Notes under the pieces: generated by a model
Told to the model about the DNA's origin: nothing
What the model saw: the letters and a program-made list of their open reading frames with translations, nothing else
Database searches by the model: none
Shown: piece by piece, positions 7,916 through 19,818 of the stretch
Layout of the letters: each line of letters opens with the position of its first letter
How positions within the stretch are numbered: the stretch's first letter is position 1
Source of the DNA: Picochlorum sp. 'celeri'
Lineage: Eukaryota; Chlorophyta; Trebouxiophyceae
Assembly (NCBI GenBank): GCA_010909725.1
Contig: JAACMV010000023.1
Location: 1,178,001 to 1,242,000, forward strand
Direction of reading: 5' to 3'
Length of the DNA: 64,000 nucleotides
Program-made: the position numbers and the translations under genes

Positions 7916-9607
7916 ATGTGTTCTGGGCTGAGAGGCATTCGTTATTCATCCTATTGCTATCGCTTGTTCTTTCGTAATTATAACGTCGCTCGCTGCGTCA
8001 GGAATTTGTCTGGGGACGGGCAGGTGAGTGGTATCACAGCCAGCAGGGTGCGTTCTAGGCTTTGCTTTGGGGCAGTGACGCAGAGACCGTTGAGTTCGTA
8101 CGCATCAATGGCTCAAAGTGATGGAAAGAGGAGCTTGGCGAGTGGCCAGATGCAGGAGAGTGAGAGCAATGCTGCTGTGGGAGTGCCCCAGCCTCGTTTG
8201 ACAAAGAAGAGAAAGGTCATGCCTCCTTCCGTCCAGTATAGGGTTCGTATACAGCAAGCAGCCAAGAAGCATACGATAGATGATGCTTTTGCAGCATTTG
8301 AGCAGGCCAAGGCAGAAAATGTGCGGTTGTCGCCTGATTGTTTCGTGACCCTCCTCTTCCTTGCTGCGGGAGGTGACTCTTGGGAAGAGTTGGTGCATTG
8401 TCGGGAGAAACGAGAGGAATATTTGAAAACCGAAAGGCTTCAAAAGTGCGATGAGATCCTTGAGTGCTTGGTGTCGAGCGGGTCTCCCATGGTGGAGATG
8501 TGTTATACGGCACTGGCTCGTCGGGATGCCATTTTGGGCAGGGGATCGTCGGCCCTGAGCCTTGCAAACCAAGTCACGGAAGACACAACATTGTCGCAGC
8601 GTTTAAGGTGTTATTTACCAGCTTTAGTGTCATTTGCTGCTGCTGGGGACGCAATGGGGGCCATGGAGACGTATCGTAACATCATGGCAGCTGGCTTGGA
8701 GCCAGGCGAGATTGAATTTCAGAAAATAATCCAGGCATTATCCAATAGTGATAGCACTGACGATATTACATGGGAAACAGTAGAGTCACTTTTGTTGCAC
8801 ATGTCGAGAGAGACTACACAATTAACGAAAGAAACCATTAGCGAATTGTCGCGTCTGTTCACATCTCAAAGACCTCCACAGCCATGGACCGTGGAGACGT
8901 GCTCGGTCCACGATGATGGGTTCTGTGAATTTTGCAATGATAAGTTGCAAGCAATCGATTTGAATGAAGAGGAATATGAACAGTTTAGCTCTGGTATCGC
9001 ATCTCTTGCTGGCAAGCAGGCAAAGCAGCCTGAGGACTTTGGCACCTTTGTAGAATGGCTCAAAAGCCATGGCCCTTTCGGAGTGATCATCGATGCTGCA
9101 AATGTGGCTTTCTACGGGCAGAATTTCGACACGGGTGGATTTAATTTTGGACAGATTGAGGCAGTGGTTGATAGGGTGAGACGAGACTTCCCGGACCTGA
9201 AGCCCTTGGTCATTCTTCACATCAACCGGACCAAAGGGCACCTCGCGAACAGCCAAAAAGCAAAAGCCCTTCTTACAGATCTTACAGAAAAAAATTCATT
9301 CTATGCCGCGCCACATGGGTCCAATGACGATTGGTATTGGATGTATGCAGCTGTTGCTGCAGGACAGAGGGGACTTTTGGTGTCCAATGATGAGATGAGG
9401 GATCACTTGTTCAATTTGCTCTCACCCAAGTACTTTGATAAATGGAAACAAAGACATCAAATGAGGTATACGTTTGCTGGAGACGTGACTACTTTGGAGT
9501 TTCAGAGCCCGCCACCGTATACACGATGCACCCAGCATTTGTCCAATGGTTGCTGGATGTTCCCAGCTGATGATGGCACGTGGCTCGGCGCCAGAATCAA
9601 TGGATAG
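7916..9607 (+). CDS. PRORP: Protein-only RNase P (PRORP)
   Basis: From ATG 7916 the protein is 563 aa. An in-frame ATG at 7784 would add 44. Pentatricopeptide-like helical repeats occupy the N-terminal half (e.g. IDDAFAAFEQAKAENVRLSP, GDAMGAMETYRNIMAAGLEP). A CX2C-containing linker follows (CEFCNDKLQAIDL). The C-terminal NYN metallonuclease domain has the catalytic aspartates in VIIDAANVAFYGQN, GSNDDWYWMYAA and VSNDEMRDH, and a late Cys (NGCWMFP) completes the zinc site. It removes 5' leaders from pre-tRNAs without an RNA subunit. Residues before MAQSDG (ATG 8108) are Arg/Ser/Tyr-rich and acid-poor, suiting an organelle presequence. Alternative starts could give nuclear and organellar forms, an inference. 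Confidence 0.9.
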   Translation: MCSGLRGIRYSSYCYRLFFRNYNVARCVRNLSGDGQVSGITASRVRSRLCFGAVTQRPLSSYASMAQSDGKRSLASGQMQESESNAAVGVPQPRLTKKRKVMPPSVQYRVRIQQAAKKHTIDDAFAAFEQAKAENVRLSPDCFVTLLFLAAGGDSWEELVHCREKREEYLKTERLQKCDEILECLVSSGSPMVEMCYTALARRDAILGRGSSALSLANQVTEDTTLSQRLRCYLPALVSFAAAGDAMGAMETYRNIMAAGLEPGEIEFQKIIQALSNSDSTDDITWETVESLLLHMSRETTQLTKETISELSRLFTSQRPPQPWTVETCSVHDDGFCEFCNDKLQAIDLNEEEYEQFSSGIASLAGKQAKQPEDFGTFVEWLKSHGPFGVIIDAANVAFYGQNFDTGGFNFGQIEAVVDRVRRDFPDLKPLVILHINRTKGHLANSQKAKALLTDLTEKNSFYAAPHGSNDDWYWMYAAVAAGQRGLLVSNDEMRDHLFNLLSPKYFDKWKQRHQMRYTFAGDVTTLEFQSPPPYTRCTQHLSNGCWMFPADDGTWLGARING

Positions 9608-9635
9608 GATATTTCTATATTTACATAAATTATTG

Positions 9636-11569
9636 TTATACACCACTCCTTCGTCCCAATTCGGCAAGACCATTCACCATGTCCTCGCCATTGATCAGTT
9701 CAGTTGCCCCATACACAATCGACTTTGGGGTGGGTTGAGCACGCGCCGCCCAAGACGCGAGCGAGGCCCATTCCGTATAGTTACCGCCACCAATAAGGAA
9801 AACAATAGCATCGTTGAACACTGATTGAGACCTTCCTGCATTCCCAGGGGCAGACTTGGGATCTAGGAAAAGATAGCCCTCAGTTTCTGGGGACGTTTTC
9901 CCTTCCATCAAAGACTCCATAGCAACTGTCACGGCAGCTTCCTGTTGTCCTGTCAATAGATTTTTAACGCCTTTTGTCAGATTGGTCAGCCCTTGGCCAA
10001 AAGAAGACCCGAGAAAGTCTGCCGCGAATTGTCCCCCAATGGCAGGATCAGAAGCTGCTGCACTCTTGTTCTTGCCCATCAGATTCATCCGCCGCATCCT
10101 CTTCACATACACCCATGCTGTCATATCCGCTCCGCTATTCTTCAAGGGTTCTTCAATTGAATTGCATTCTTCCTCTGTCGGAGCAGAAGGCATTGTCAAC
10201 AACCACACCAGTGCCAACCTCAGCTTGTCGCTTGCAGTCCCTTCGTTGCCGTTCAAACGGTCTATGACATCCTGCATGGTATGCTTCCCTGCTACCAAAT
10301 CCTCTTCCAAGGAATAGTAATGGTCAAGCTTGCGCTCTTTGATAACCTGTAGCAACGCCGTAGCTATGTTTGTGTGTTTGTCAATATTCTTCTTTCTCTC
10401 TGTCAATTCCGGCAAAGCTGTAAGAGCTGATTTCAAACCCTTTGTAGAGTTAGACATCAGATCAGAAGGGTCTATCACTGCATTTGGATCAATATTTGCA
10501 CCAGTGGATCGATTGAGTTCTTCTACAGATTCTTTATACTGCTTCAATTCACTCTCAACCTGCTCTGCAATCTTAGGAAACTGCTCCTTCCCATGCTCCT
10601 CCCAAAACGTGTCTTTACTATCCAAATCATGCGATTTGCCATTCAAATAAGGTGAAGCCGATGTCCTGTTCAACTTCAACCCGAGCACATCATGAACTAG
10701 AGGCTTGTAGGCCCAAGAATGCTGAACTGCAACACTCAGCTCAAAATTCCTGTCAAACAAACATAAGAGGGGTCGATGCAGCGACGCCGATAGACCCGCA
10801 CCAGAGCTTTCAGTAAACAAATTGGTTCTACTTTGCAAAGCCTCGCGCAATCTCTCATCCAGCGATCGAGCCACGTGCTCTGCTGCGCCGCCAGGTGGCG
10901 AGCACAGAATTGGAACAACTCCAGATGTCGCCAACATACAAAAAATACCGTCCACAACTCTACCTATGGTATTCTCTATAACTGTATCTTTTGATTGCGG
11001 ATCGTTCAGCTCCAAGTAGACGCTAGGAAGGCCCAGTGAAAATAGACCTCTGTCCAGACTGAGAAACCTAGCATACTGATCATACACCTGGGCAATCCTT
11101 GCCGACGCATTCCCCTCCACCACACGCGTGGCCAACTTCTCCATCATAGACTGACTGATCTTCGAGCTGAAATTCAGATGAAAGGTATCGTACAGACCCT
11201 GTTTGGCATCCTCTGCTATCCTGGCAATGTTTTCTTCACTTGGCTCCACAAAATACACCGCTGCAACGTCAGGAATCGGCTGCCTTTCCGACGTAATTTG
11301 CATATGGAGAGTCACACCATTATTTCGAAGCTCATCAACTCGCAAAAGAGGGGCAACAATATCTTTGGTCACCGAATCCAGCACCAAGACTTTGTACGAC
11401 TCGTCCTCCGTTCTGCCATGAGAAACAGATGGCTTGCTATTGAAGTGCAGCATCCGCACCAATAACTCTGCAAACAAAATCAAACGGGTTCTGATGAGAT
11501 CATTCACACACAGAAGCACCCAGTGATCACCAACAGACCTTTCTGCTTCTTCCTCACATCTAGTCCCAT
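9636..11569 (-). CDS. SLY1: Sec1/Munc18-family protein SLY1 (SCFD1)
   Basis: Two exons, 11569-11539 (31 nt) and 11467-9636, intron 71 bp (GTCTGT...TTGCAG), 620 aa. The junction restores [20 protein letters not shown], matching the start of SLY1, which the unspliced frame lacks. Further landmarks are [52 protein letters not shown] and a C-terminal [21 protein letters not shown]1 clasps the syntaxin-5/SED5 SNARE complex in ER-Golgi transport. The GTCTGT donor is slightly off the local consensus. Divergent from the HERP-like gene and convergent on PRORP (28 bp). Confidence 0.88.
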
Positions 11570-11946
11570 CGTGACTGCTATCTTCTCCTATATCTAGTGA
11601 CAACTACTAGTAATAATCATGTACATTTTTTCTTCTCGTCGCTTAACCAAGCAGAAGTCTTTTCGTCGGGATGGATTCAATTCTTTTTCTTTTTGAAGGA
11701 ATCCTCCTTAGCGAATTCGCGAAGGGAATTCCCAAAGGGCCAAAAGCTGGACCAGCCTTCCTTACTGTTATTTCATATCGTACTGCTGAATATCGGGAGC
11801 TAATAGTAGTGTCAAGAGCATGTGTCTGTGATTTGAGGCGAACGAATTGCAGTCACTCGCGTCTCTGGCCATTCGAGAGGAAATACAACCGAACCAGAGT
11901 TTGTTGTATCTTTCATTATATCAGTAACAAATTCTGTGACAGGAAT
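11570..11946. other. Divergent spacer between SLY1 and the HERP-like gene
   Basis: The HERP-like frame is open upstream to 11671, but that part has no conserved-looking content and is more likely 5' UTR/promoter. No other feature is seen. Confidence 0.4.
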
Positions 11947-13446
11947 ATGAGCCTCAGCGATAACAAGAGTGATGTTGGGATGAGAGGGGGAGACGGTGCT
12001 GATCTAGACACGGTCACATTGATTCTGAAGAATCCGTCACAGGTGGCCGAAGACCACTTTGAGACGAGCGTTAGACGAGATATGAGTGTGAGGGATTTGA
12101 AAGATCGGCTGGGGAAGGAATATCCAGGGAACCCAGTACCAGATTCCATCACTCTGGTATATGGAGGCAAGGTTCTCCATGAGGAGGGTATGATCCTCTC
12201 GTCCATCCTTCCCAGTGACTCTGCATCTGTGGCAATGCATATGGTTGTGAAGGGGGCACAGCGCCATGAGGTTGGAACGGCAGCTGCTTCTGCTTCTTCT
12301 CGTCTGCCTGCTTCTGCGTCTCCAAGGCCTCATTGTGGTGGCACGACTGCTGCTGCTGCCGCTGCTGATTCCGGCGCCTCTACGAGTACAGGGGATAGTG
12401 ATTCGACTGCAACAGAATATTCGCACGATGACCCTTCGGAAGACAGGATGCCTGACGAATCAAATACAGTGGTGCATAGAGAGGAAGAGGCTGCTCCAAG
12501 TACGAGTGGAGATATGTCCAGTCGCGTTTTCAGAGCAGCATATCAGGCTGCTTTGCAGGCAATCGTATCTGAAGGCCCTGCTTCTTCTCCTAGTGGATAT
12601 GCTGCGGGCGTGCAGAGCCAGCCAGGCATGGCGTTCCTGGCACCAGTGATAACTCTTCCTCAGCCTGTGTGTCCAACTACAGCAGACAGTGCTCGTGGTA
12701 GTTCAACAGAGGATCGAGGTGAAGCGCCGCAGCAGGTGAACCAATATATTATGCCGTTGATTCCTGTGGCATATGCCATGCCAGGAGAGGGAAATGTTCC
12801 AGCGGCACAAGCAGTGGCAAGGAGGAGGAGGAGAAGGGCAGATGCAGCCGAGAGAGACCATGTTGCGGCACTTCTTCATGCTTTGAGGGGCAGGGATGTA
12901 GCACCCCGTCAAAATGGTGGTGACGCCGAGCCCCGTGGCGAGCAGGGTCAGCCGAGGCGAAGACAAGTGCAAATACGAATCCATATAAATATGCGCGTCC
13001 TCCTGCAGCTTGCAGTGCTTTTCTTCGTCGTATATCAACACTGTCCCCCGTCCAGAGTCGTCGGATTGGTTTCCGTTGCTTTATTGTTTTATTTATCCTC
13101 GACTGCTATGGGTAGACGCATGTTGCAACGCCTGTATGGATACTTTAACCTACACCGAGCACAGGAGGCCCCAGCACCAGTTCCCGTAGAGGACAGGGTA
13201 GAAGAGGATGGTGTACATGCTTTGCCTCAACAGCATGATGAAGATAATATTAATAACAACCCAGTTGGTGGAGGAGAACCTGGGGCCAGGGAGGGTGGAG
13301 AGGCACCTAATGCTCGTCAACCTGGTTTTTTGCAGGAAATCCAGGCATTTCTTGCAGGTTTTCTCACATCCCTCCTTCCAGCTGCGGATAACAGACACCA
13401 TGAAAATAATCCAGCAGTCGTACAGGATGTTTGGAGAGGACAATAA
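11947..13446 (+). CDS. HERP-like ubiquitin-domain ER membrane protein
   Basis: 499 aa from ATG 11947, intronless. Residues ~20-110 form a ubiquitin-like domain (VTLILKNPSQVAED, MSVRDLKDRLGKEYPG, ITLVYGGKVLHEEG). A long Ser/Ala-rich linker follows. Two adjacent hydrophobic segments (MRVLLQLAVLFFVVYQH and VVGLVSVALLFYLSSTAM) sit in the C-terminal third, preceded by an Arg-rich run. A tail rich in Asn and acidic residues ends in another hydrophobic patch (FLAGFLTSLLPA). This order matches HERPUD proteins, ER membrane organisers of the HRD1 ERAD ligase. Start choice is by conservation only. The family call is supported by architecture, not strong motif identity. Confidence 0.7.
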   Translation: MSLSDNKSDVGMRGGDGADLDTVTLILKNPSQVAEDHFETSVRRDMSVRDLKDRLGKEYPGNPVPDSITLVYGGKVLHEEGMILSSILPSDSASVAMHMVVKGAQRHEVGTAAASASSRLPASASPRPHCGGTTAAAAAADSGASTSTGDSDSTATEYSHDDPSEDRMPDESNTVVHREEEAAPSTSGDMSSRVFRAAYQAALQAIVSEGPASSPSGYAAGVQSQPGMAFLAPVITLPQPVCPTTADSARGSSTEDRGEAPQQVNQYIMPLIPVAYAMPGEGNVPAAQAVARRRRRRADAAERDHVAALLHALRGRDVAPRQNGGDAEPRGEQGQPRRRQVQIRIHINMRVLLQLAVLFFVVYQHCPPSRVVGLVSVALLFYLSSTAMGRRMLQRLYGYFNLHRAQEAPAPVPVEDRVEEDGVHALPQQHDEDNINNNPVGGGEPGAREGGEAPNARQPGFLQEIQAFLAGFLTSLLPAADNRHHENNPAVVQDVWRGQ

Positions 13447-13464
13447 TAATAAAATTTATGAATT

Positions 13465-14772
13465 TCATTCACCCATGCAACACGTGATACAACAACACTG
13501 GATGGATACATGTGCCTCCTGTATTTGAGTGAGAACCTTGTCTACATTCCCTTTGAAGCGCTTCTCTTCCATACTATCGGACACATTACTTTCACTCTGC
13601 AATGCTTCCCATGCGTTAGCAACGCCCATGGCAAGTGCCACACGTGGGGTCGCATCCATTGTCAGTCCCAATATGAACCCTGCAGCAAGGCAATCTCCAG
13701 CGCCACTCACGCTCACGACCTGTGTAGGAAGAGCAGGACAATATATACACTTTAAAGTACCGTTATTTTCTGGCGCTGTGAAGAAAAGTGCAGCACCCTG
13801 GTCCCCAGCTGTGACAAGAACATGACCAACTCCTGCTTGTACAACTGCTGCAGCAGGCTGTGCAAGATTCAGAAAAACACTGGGAATATTGATTCCTCTT
13901 GGTTGTTTTTCGATAGATGCGCGTCCTCGTTGACATGATTTTGGAAAATTGTCCGGGTGATGCTGGCGGAGCTTGTGGACGATGGAAGTCAACTCATCAA
14001 CATTGGGGGTGATGTAGTCGATATGTTTCAGGGCTGGAATACATCTCGGAGCTTTTGACCTGGATGTCGGTTCGAAAACAACTCGATATCTGGAGCGCGA
14101 CGCATCTTTGCAGGCTCGAAGAATGGACGCCTGATCCAAATCCCCATCAAGAACAAGAATCCCACCCAAGCCCAAAGAAGGATGGATGGACCTGCTCACC
14201 AAATCTGGCGTCAAAAATCTCTCCACAATATCGACATCTGCCACCGAATATGCCACATCACCTGACCCATCAAAAACAATCACCACACTTGCCGTTCGAG
14301 GGCCATTGGGTATCCTCGATATACCTCTGGTTGAAATATTATTTGCCTGGCACATCTTGATAAGGTCCTTCCCCGCCTCGTCGTCGCCCACGGCAGATAT
14401 CAGCTCTACCTCGCACATACACTCTGTAAATACATATTTCAGCAGAGAACGCAACGCTCTTGCTATGTTGAACGCAACGCCACCCGCTGAATACGTGACC
14501 CTTCCCATTGAAGACCCTCCTGGAGCCATTTTCTCTCCTGGGGATACCCATGCCTACGACACCATGACATTCACCCTCTCGTCAATGCTACATATTCCTT
14601 TTCGGTGGGCATTCAATACATTGACGAGCCATCGCACCTGTATGTCGCGAATACAGGAGCCTATCAAGCACACATGCCGTTTCTGCACAGGAGACCCAAC
14701 ACCACCTGACAGATTTCCCTCGCCCAGGTGCCCGTGTATGATACCCAACCTGACATGAACACTATCTTTCAT
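13465..14772 (-). CDS. PfkB-family kinase, pseudouridine-kinase-like
   Basis: Exons 14772-14638 and 14553-13465, intron 84 bp (GTGCGA...TCGTAG), 407 aa. The junction yields HVCLIGSCIRDIQAWVSPG, the first beta strand of the ribokinase fold, and is followed by GRVTYSAGGVAFNIARAL, the PfkB substrate-binding signature. Further on come VFEPTSRSKAP, ITPNVDEL and the C-terminal ATP/anion-hole motif SVSGAGDCLAAGF, with Asp as catalytic base. The GR(V)..S.GGVA.N pattern is closest to pseudouridine kinases among PfkB members, but other nucleoside substrates are possible. Convergent on the HERP-like gene (18 bp) and divergent from TAD2. Confidence 0.75.
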
Positions 14773-15119
14773 TCTCTTTTATATGCCAAATTTACAATCA
14801 GAGGCTGCTCGCCATAATTGTAGAGCAACGAAACGTGGTGTGCTTTGTGAAAAGTTCAATGAGGCTTCTTTGGCCCAAACTGCGTTCAAAACATCCTGGA
14901 CACTATTCTCTATTACTATGTATCACACCCATCAGTCGCAATCACATGAAATCATATCCAGAACCATCCCCAAATGGGACCCGCATCATGATGCGGGAGA
15001 TCACCCGGGAGTGTCAAAGTTTGAAACGAAGATTTAAAAAACCCCAATGTTCGAGCATGCATGCCCCCAGACCTGTAATTGATGTGACAGGTTTATGTAA
15101 ATCTACTGAATAAGTTCAG
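14773..15119. other. Divergent spacer between PfkB kinase and TAD2
   Basis: No open frame of interest. It presumably holds both promoters. A direct local repeat ATCATGATGCGGGAGATCA lies around 14987-15003. Confidence 0.35.
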
Positions 15120-15900
15120 ATGGCGTCTATAGAAGACGGATTCACAGATTGGGATGAGACTTGTATGCATTCCGCATTAGAACAGGTACGATGTCTCAAG
15201 TGTCAGAGGCTCCCTCATACATCTATACATACATCACATTTGCATTCACAAATGACACTGAAACAACACACGTTGCAGGCAAAAATCGCCTTGGAGAAGG
15301 AGGAAGTTCCTGTTGGGTACGTGATCCCTCGGAATGGAAGAACCCCTGTCTAGATCACCCATGTTTTGATGCTCACCATATCCCATTGCAGGTGTGTCAT
15401 CTGCCGAGATGGAAACATCATAGCACACGGCCACAACGAGACGAATATGACGAGAAATGTGCGTATTCCGATCCATTCATATGCTGTTGAACAAAGCACA
15501 GGTATTTTCATCAGTGAACCTGCACATGTAGGGAACAAGGCATGCGGAGATGATAGCCATAGATAAGATCATTGAAAGCCACCGAGATTCCTTGGAACCA
15601 GCGGATTTTTCATCATGTACGCTCTACGTGACATGTGAGCCCTGCATCATGTGTGCTGGGGCCCTCTCACTCCTGAGGTTCAAGAGTGTGATTTATGGGT
15701 GTGCAAACGACAAGTTTGGGGGCAATGGAAGTATTCTATCGGTACATGAGAACCCTGGTGGAACTTGTGGCACATCCTGTGCGGGACAGTGCTATCCATC
15801 GCGAGGTGGCTTGTTCAAGGATGATGCCATCAAGCTCCTCCAGGACTTTTACATAAGTGGTAACCCAAAAGCCCCAAAACCGCATCGACCGGTCAAATGA
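15120..15900 (+). CDS. TAD2: tRNA wobble adenosine deaminase subunit TAD2/ADAT2
   Basis: Four exons: 15120-15185, 15279-15316, 15392-15458 and 15532-15900, all phases consistent, 179 aa. The zinc-dependent deaminase motif is complete: [10 protein letters not shown] supplies the His ligand and proton-shuttling Glu, and [13 protein letters not shown] supplies the PCXXC cysteines. Other landmarks are the N-terminal [13 protein letters not shown] then [18 protein letters not shown] and the C-terminal [19 protein letters not shown]2 is the catalytic half of the enzyme that makes inosine at tRNA position 34. TAD3 is not in this window. Introns are 93, 75 and 73 bp. The gene sits 57 bp before importin-11 on the same strand. 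Confidence 0.92.
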
Positions 15901-15957
15901 ATTTGATTTAGTGCTTTTTATGAATGATATGAGTATTGCCTAGTAGTATGAATAAGA

Positions 15958-18900
15958 ATGACTGATCCCTTCCAACGACAAGTCTCTCGAGACTCTGTTT
16001 TTCAGTCTCTTGTGTCCTCTTTGAGCCCTGACCCAGCGATCCGAGAGCCTGCAGAGAGACAATTATCCCATTATGAAAAGCAAAGTGTTCCTGGTTACCT
16101 CGGAACCCTTGTAGAGATTGCTTGTGCGACGAATCAAGTGTTGGAGGTGAGTTGGTGATCTCGCAGGCCTCGTTGCGTACATGTGCGATGTGTGAGTTTA
16201 TTATATATTTTTATGCAGGAAGTACGCCTATTAGCCCTTGTTGTGGCGAAGAATGCGGTGGGCTCGAATTGGAGCAAGCAAGTTCGAACCAGAGAGTGGA
16301 AAAAGGTTCCAGGTATGTACATGAGCGCACATGTTGTCGTACTAATGGTTCATCACCCGGCCCTTTGTCTATGATATGTGCAGAAGAAGAGAGATCGTAT
16401 ATTAGAAAAGCCCTCTTGTCTCACATACTCACCTCGGACCCATCTGAGAGAGTGGCTGTTCAGGCTGCTCTGCTGGTGGCAAATATTGCCCAGTTTGATT
16501 TCCCGCATCCTTGGCAGGACTTGCTGGCGCAATTGATCAATCTTTCCGGCAGTCATGGAGGAGTGCCTCTCGAAAGGAGGCACCGGGCTTTGAAAGCGAT
16601 AAAGTATACTGCCAGGGTCTTGCAAAGGAAGAGGTTTGTTCTGGAGGAGCCTTCTGGTGCTCCTTTGATGAGCCTTACTGCCCAGAAACTCAACGAACTC
16701 AGTGCAAATCTGGAAGTTATGAGAGAAGAAATGCAAAAGGCTGTGCAGAATATGATCATTCCTTTGGAAGAGATTTGGGAAACAGAGTTTTCAGCCTTCA
16801 TGCAGGGGGATCAGGCGTGGAGGGTGCGCATGAACATATGCCGAGTGGCCATGGCTGCATGCAGGGAAGTGATACCGATCATAAATAATATGAAATCGAT
16901 AGAAGAAATTTTTCAGAGGCTGATGGCAAGATGCTGTGAGCTTGCAGGCCAGATTGCTGGGCAGATATTCCAGCAAGGTCAGGGTTATGCTCGAAAGGAG
17001 GAAACAGAAGCCATGTGTAAATGCTGGGAGCGAGTGCTGCAAATTGGATGCCTTTCGATTGAGAAGCACGGATTACTTTTTGCACAGTCTTTGCCGCAGT
17101 GGGTGACGTTGTGCCTGAATGCTGGCATTCTCTCCATAGACGCAAGCACAGTCCATCATATTCGGCCCAAGACGAGGGTTTTCTGCGTCCGGTTGCTATC
17201 TCGAGCATTTGTGAATCCACATTTCCGCCGCAATAGCTCTTTGTGGATGTCAAAGATGATGTACATGAGTTCTACTGAGCCAAAGTTGGAAGAAGACCCT
17301 CATATCCAACGAGCCATATCATGCCTGGAAGACATCTTGTCTCTCGAGAATGGACAATGCGGTATTCTCGTTGAGTCTTTGGCAACTAAATACATTGCCA
17401 TTTCTCCTGAAGAAAAGCAAGAATGGGAGCAGGACCCCGAAGGATTCGCACGTGAGGTGGACATGGAGACCTCGCCAGATGCAGACACCCCAAGGCCTTC
17501 TGGGATCGTCTTGCTTGAATGCATGCTGGAATATTCCCCAGACAATGTCAGAAAATCTATCATGTCATTCGCCCAGTCTATCGCATCAAATCCTTCGACT
17601 CTTGATAATGCCATTATTGCCAGGGAGGCAGTATTCAGGATTGTTGGAGAATGCTTCCCTCACCTCAAACATGATGTGTCATTTGAACAGTGGTACACCA
17701 ATGAATTGAGGGGTATGATTCAATGTACAGATCCAGTCTTCAACTCGATATCCCCATTCGCTCGATCGATGTTAGCATCTCGGGCCATCTGGCTTGTGGG
17801 AATCTGTGCTGAAGAACTTCCTTCGCAGGCATGGGGTGAAGCCTTTGGAATTTGCACGCAGAAAATTTCAGACTCTGACGTGGTGGTCGCGCTGATGGCA
17901 GTCTCGTCAGTTGCAGCCATGATATCGCAAGCTGTCGAAGAAGAGGAGTTTGTCTCCCAGCCAAAGGAGACCAGAATTTTGCTGCTCGAAGGACCCGTCC
18001 CTGTGTCAAATCAGAACTCAGATCTCATTGAACAATCCAATCAGGAATTCAAAGCACACCTGGAAGCTGTAGAAGCAAATGTTGACGCATTGGTGATGCA
18101 TTGTTTCAAAATTCTCCCAAATCTCTCAGAGATTGAGAGTATGGTGAGAGTTCTCCACTGCATCACTTCAGTCATTGAACTCATGGGAGAAAAAATACGA
18201 GGACATTTCCAGTCATTCATTGATTTTCTCCTGCCGCTTTGGTCGATGATGAACACCTCTTCGGCATCAAGCCATGCACTTGTGAGGCTACAATGCTCTG
18301 TTTTAGCCATGCTTGCCCATTTGGTTGGGAAATTGGGTCGAGCAGCAGCTGAAGATGCTCGCGTGCGCCAAGTAATTTACCCGATGCTGATCTCTTCAAC
18401 TGATCCAGACAATCCGTCATCTCAGGCGCTCGCTGAGGATGCGCTCAGGCTGTGGCTCGTCATGTTGCACACCTCGCCTGAACTCACATCTGAAATGCAA
18501 GACCTGGGCCCCTCCAGACTGGTGCCCCACCTGGAGCGAGGGAAGGACATGGAATTCAGCTTGGAAATAGCATCAGCGTATGCACTGCATGGGGGATGGA
18601 ATTCCGTGAAGGACATGTCAGAGTTGCTGGCATCAAGCTGCCACAAGGTTATTATAAATGCCATGAACTATTTCAAGCAGGGGACCAAACAAGGCAATGC
18701 TGCTGCACAAGCATCGCATATTCATTCAATATCCCCTGTTGTCGCTAGAGAAATAACCTCGGCGCTGACATTGTTGGGCATTCTGCAAAGGTTGCACAAC
18801 GATGTGCCCTCGTACCTGGAAGAACCATTGAAGGCAGCCTGTGCCCTGTTGTGCATGGACTACAGAAAATTGAGTGGATCTCAAATCTCCAATGGATCCT

Positions 18901-19547
18901 TCATTCCTGGACGATTAGCGAGTCTGCTATATCCAGCTCTTCAGATTGTATGCAGGCTTCTCTACTCAATGCCCGCAGCCTTCTCTCCAATGACTGAGAA
19001 TGATCGTCAAGCACAAGTAAGACTTTTGGACCGCTGGATGGCACTTGGCTCCAGCCAAGATATTGGAGAAGTATTCATCCCATCTTTGGCCCTTCTTGGA
19101 AGAGCAAGAAGACACAATGCAGCGGTAGCCATGTGCATGTTGATCATGTCTGACCAATCCGAGCTGCTCAGGGATGGGCCTCGAGTGGCTCGGATGATCA
19201 TCATGGCCCTCAAGGCTGCCCTCGAACAGCAACGATTCGAAAGGGATCAAACGTTGCTCTTTGAAGAAAATGAACATGTCAAAGATAGGAATGCTTCAAA
19301 GGATTACTTGAGGGAGAGGAGACTGTCCATGATGAGAGCTGATCCCCTGAGAACAGTAGATGCAGCAGATGCCTTTAGAAGCGCTGCAAATCACGTCTGC
19401 ACATGGCTGGGCAAAGAGGGCCTCCTCAGCATTCTCGAGAGCATCAATCCCATGTATGCCACAGAGGTCTCCCGACTCTTGTCTTCCCAATTGTCCGAGA
19501 CAGAGGCCAATGAAGCAATCGAGCGCATGGAAAAGACGCGTATTTGA
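15958..19547 (+). CDS. IPO11: Importin-11/Kap120-type karyopherin
   Basis: Exons 15958-16146, 16219-16312 and 16384-19547, with introns of 72 and 71 bp, 1148 aa. The N-terminus has the importin-beta layout: PAERQLSHYEKQSVPGYLGT, then EVRLLALVVAKNAVGSNW, a HEAT-type Ran-binding region. Next come IRKALLSHILTSDPSERVAV and FPHPWQDLLAQL, and RRHRALKAIKYTARVLQRKR, the segment most like importin-11. The rest is alpha-helical HEAT repeat without a catalytic motif. It is predicted to carry cargo through nuclear pores under Ran-GTP control. It is slightly longer than animal importin-11. Other Kap family members are possible but fit less well. Confidence 0.8.
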
Positions 19548-19818
19548 TCAAAATGTTTCAATTAGGGCATCCGATAGGCTGCAGCTGCAGCCTCTGGGGC
19601 GTCATCCGGATCAGATGGGGAGGATATCATGGCATGGCTGATAGATAGACCTCGGATTCGCCGTACAAGGCTGTTGTATTTATATATGTAAATATAGTGA
19701 GCATCCGATAGGCCATTTGACTGCAGTCTTTGGAGTACAAGAACTGCACGAGCGTTGCCGGGAAAACTCAGCGACGGAGTACAATCCTCGTAAAAGTACA
19801 CGCATATATATACGCACC
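19548..19818. other. Spacer upstream of IspG
   Basis: Contains short repeats of GCATCCGATAGGC at 19568 and 19701. No gene is visible. Confidence 0.4.

Noticed and set aside
9546..9824. Plus-strand ORFs overlapping the 3' ends of PRORP and SLY1
   Set aside because: Shadow frames of two confidently identified genes.
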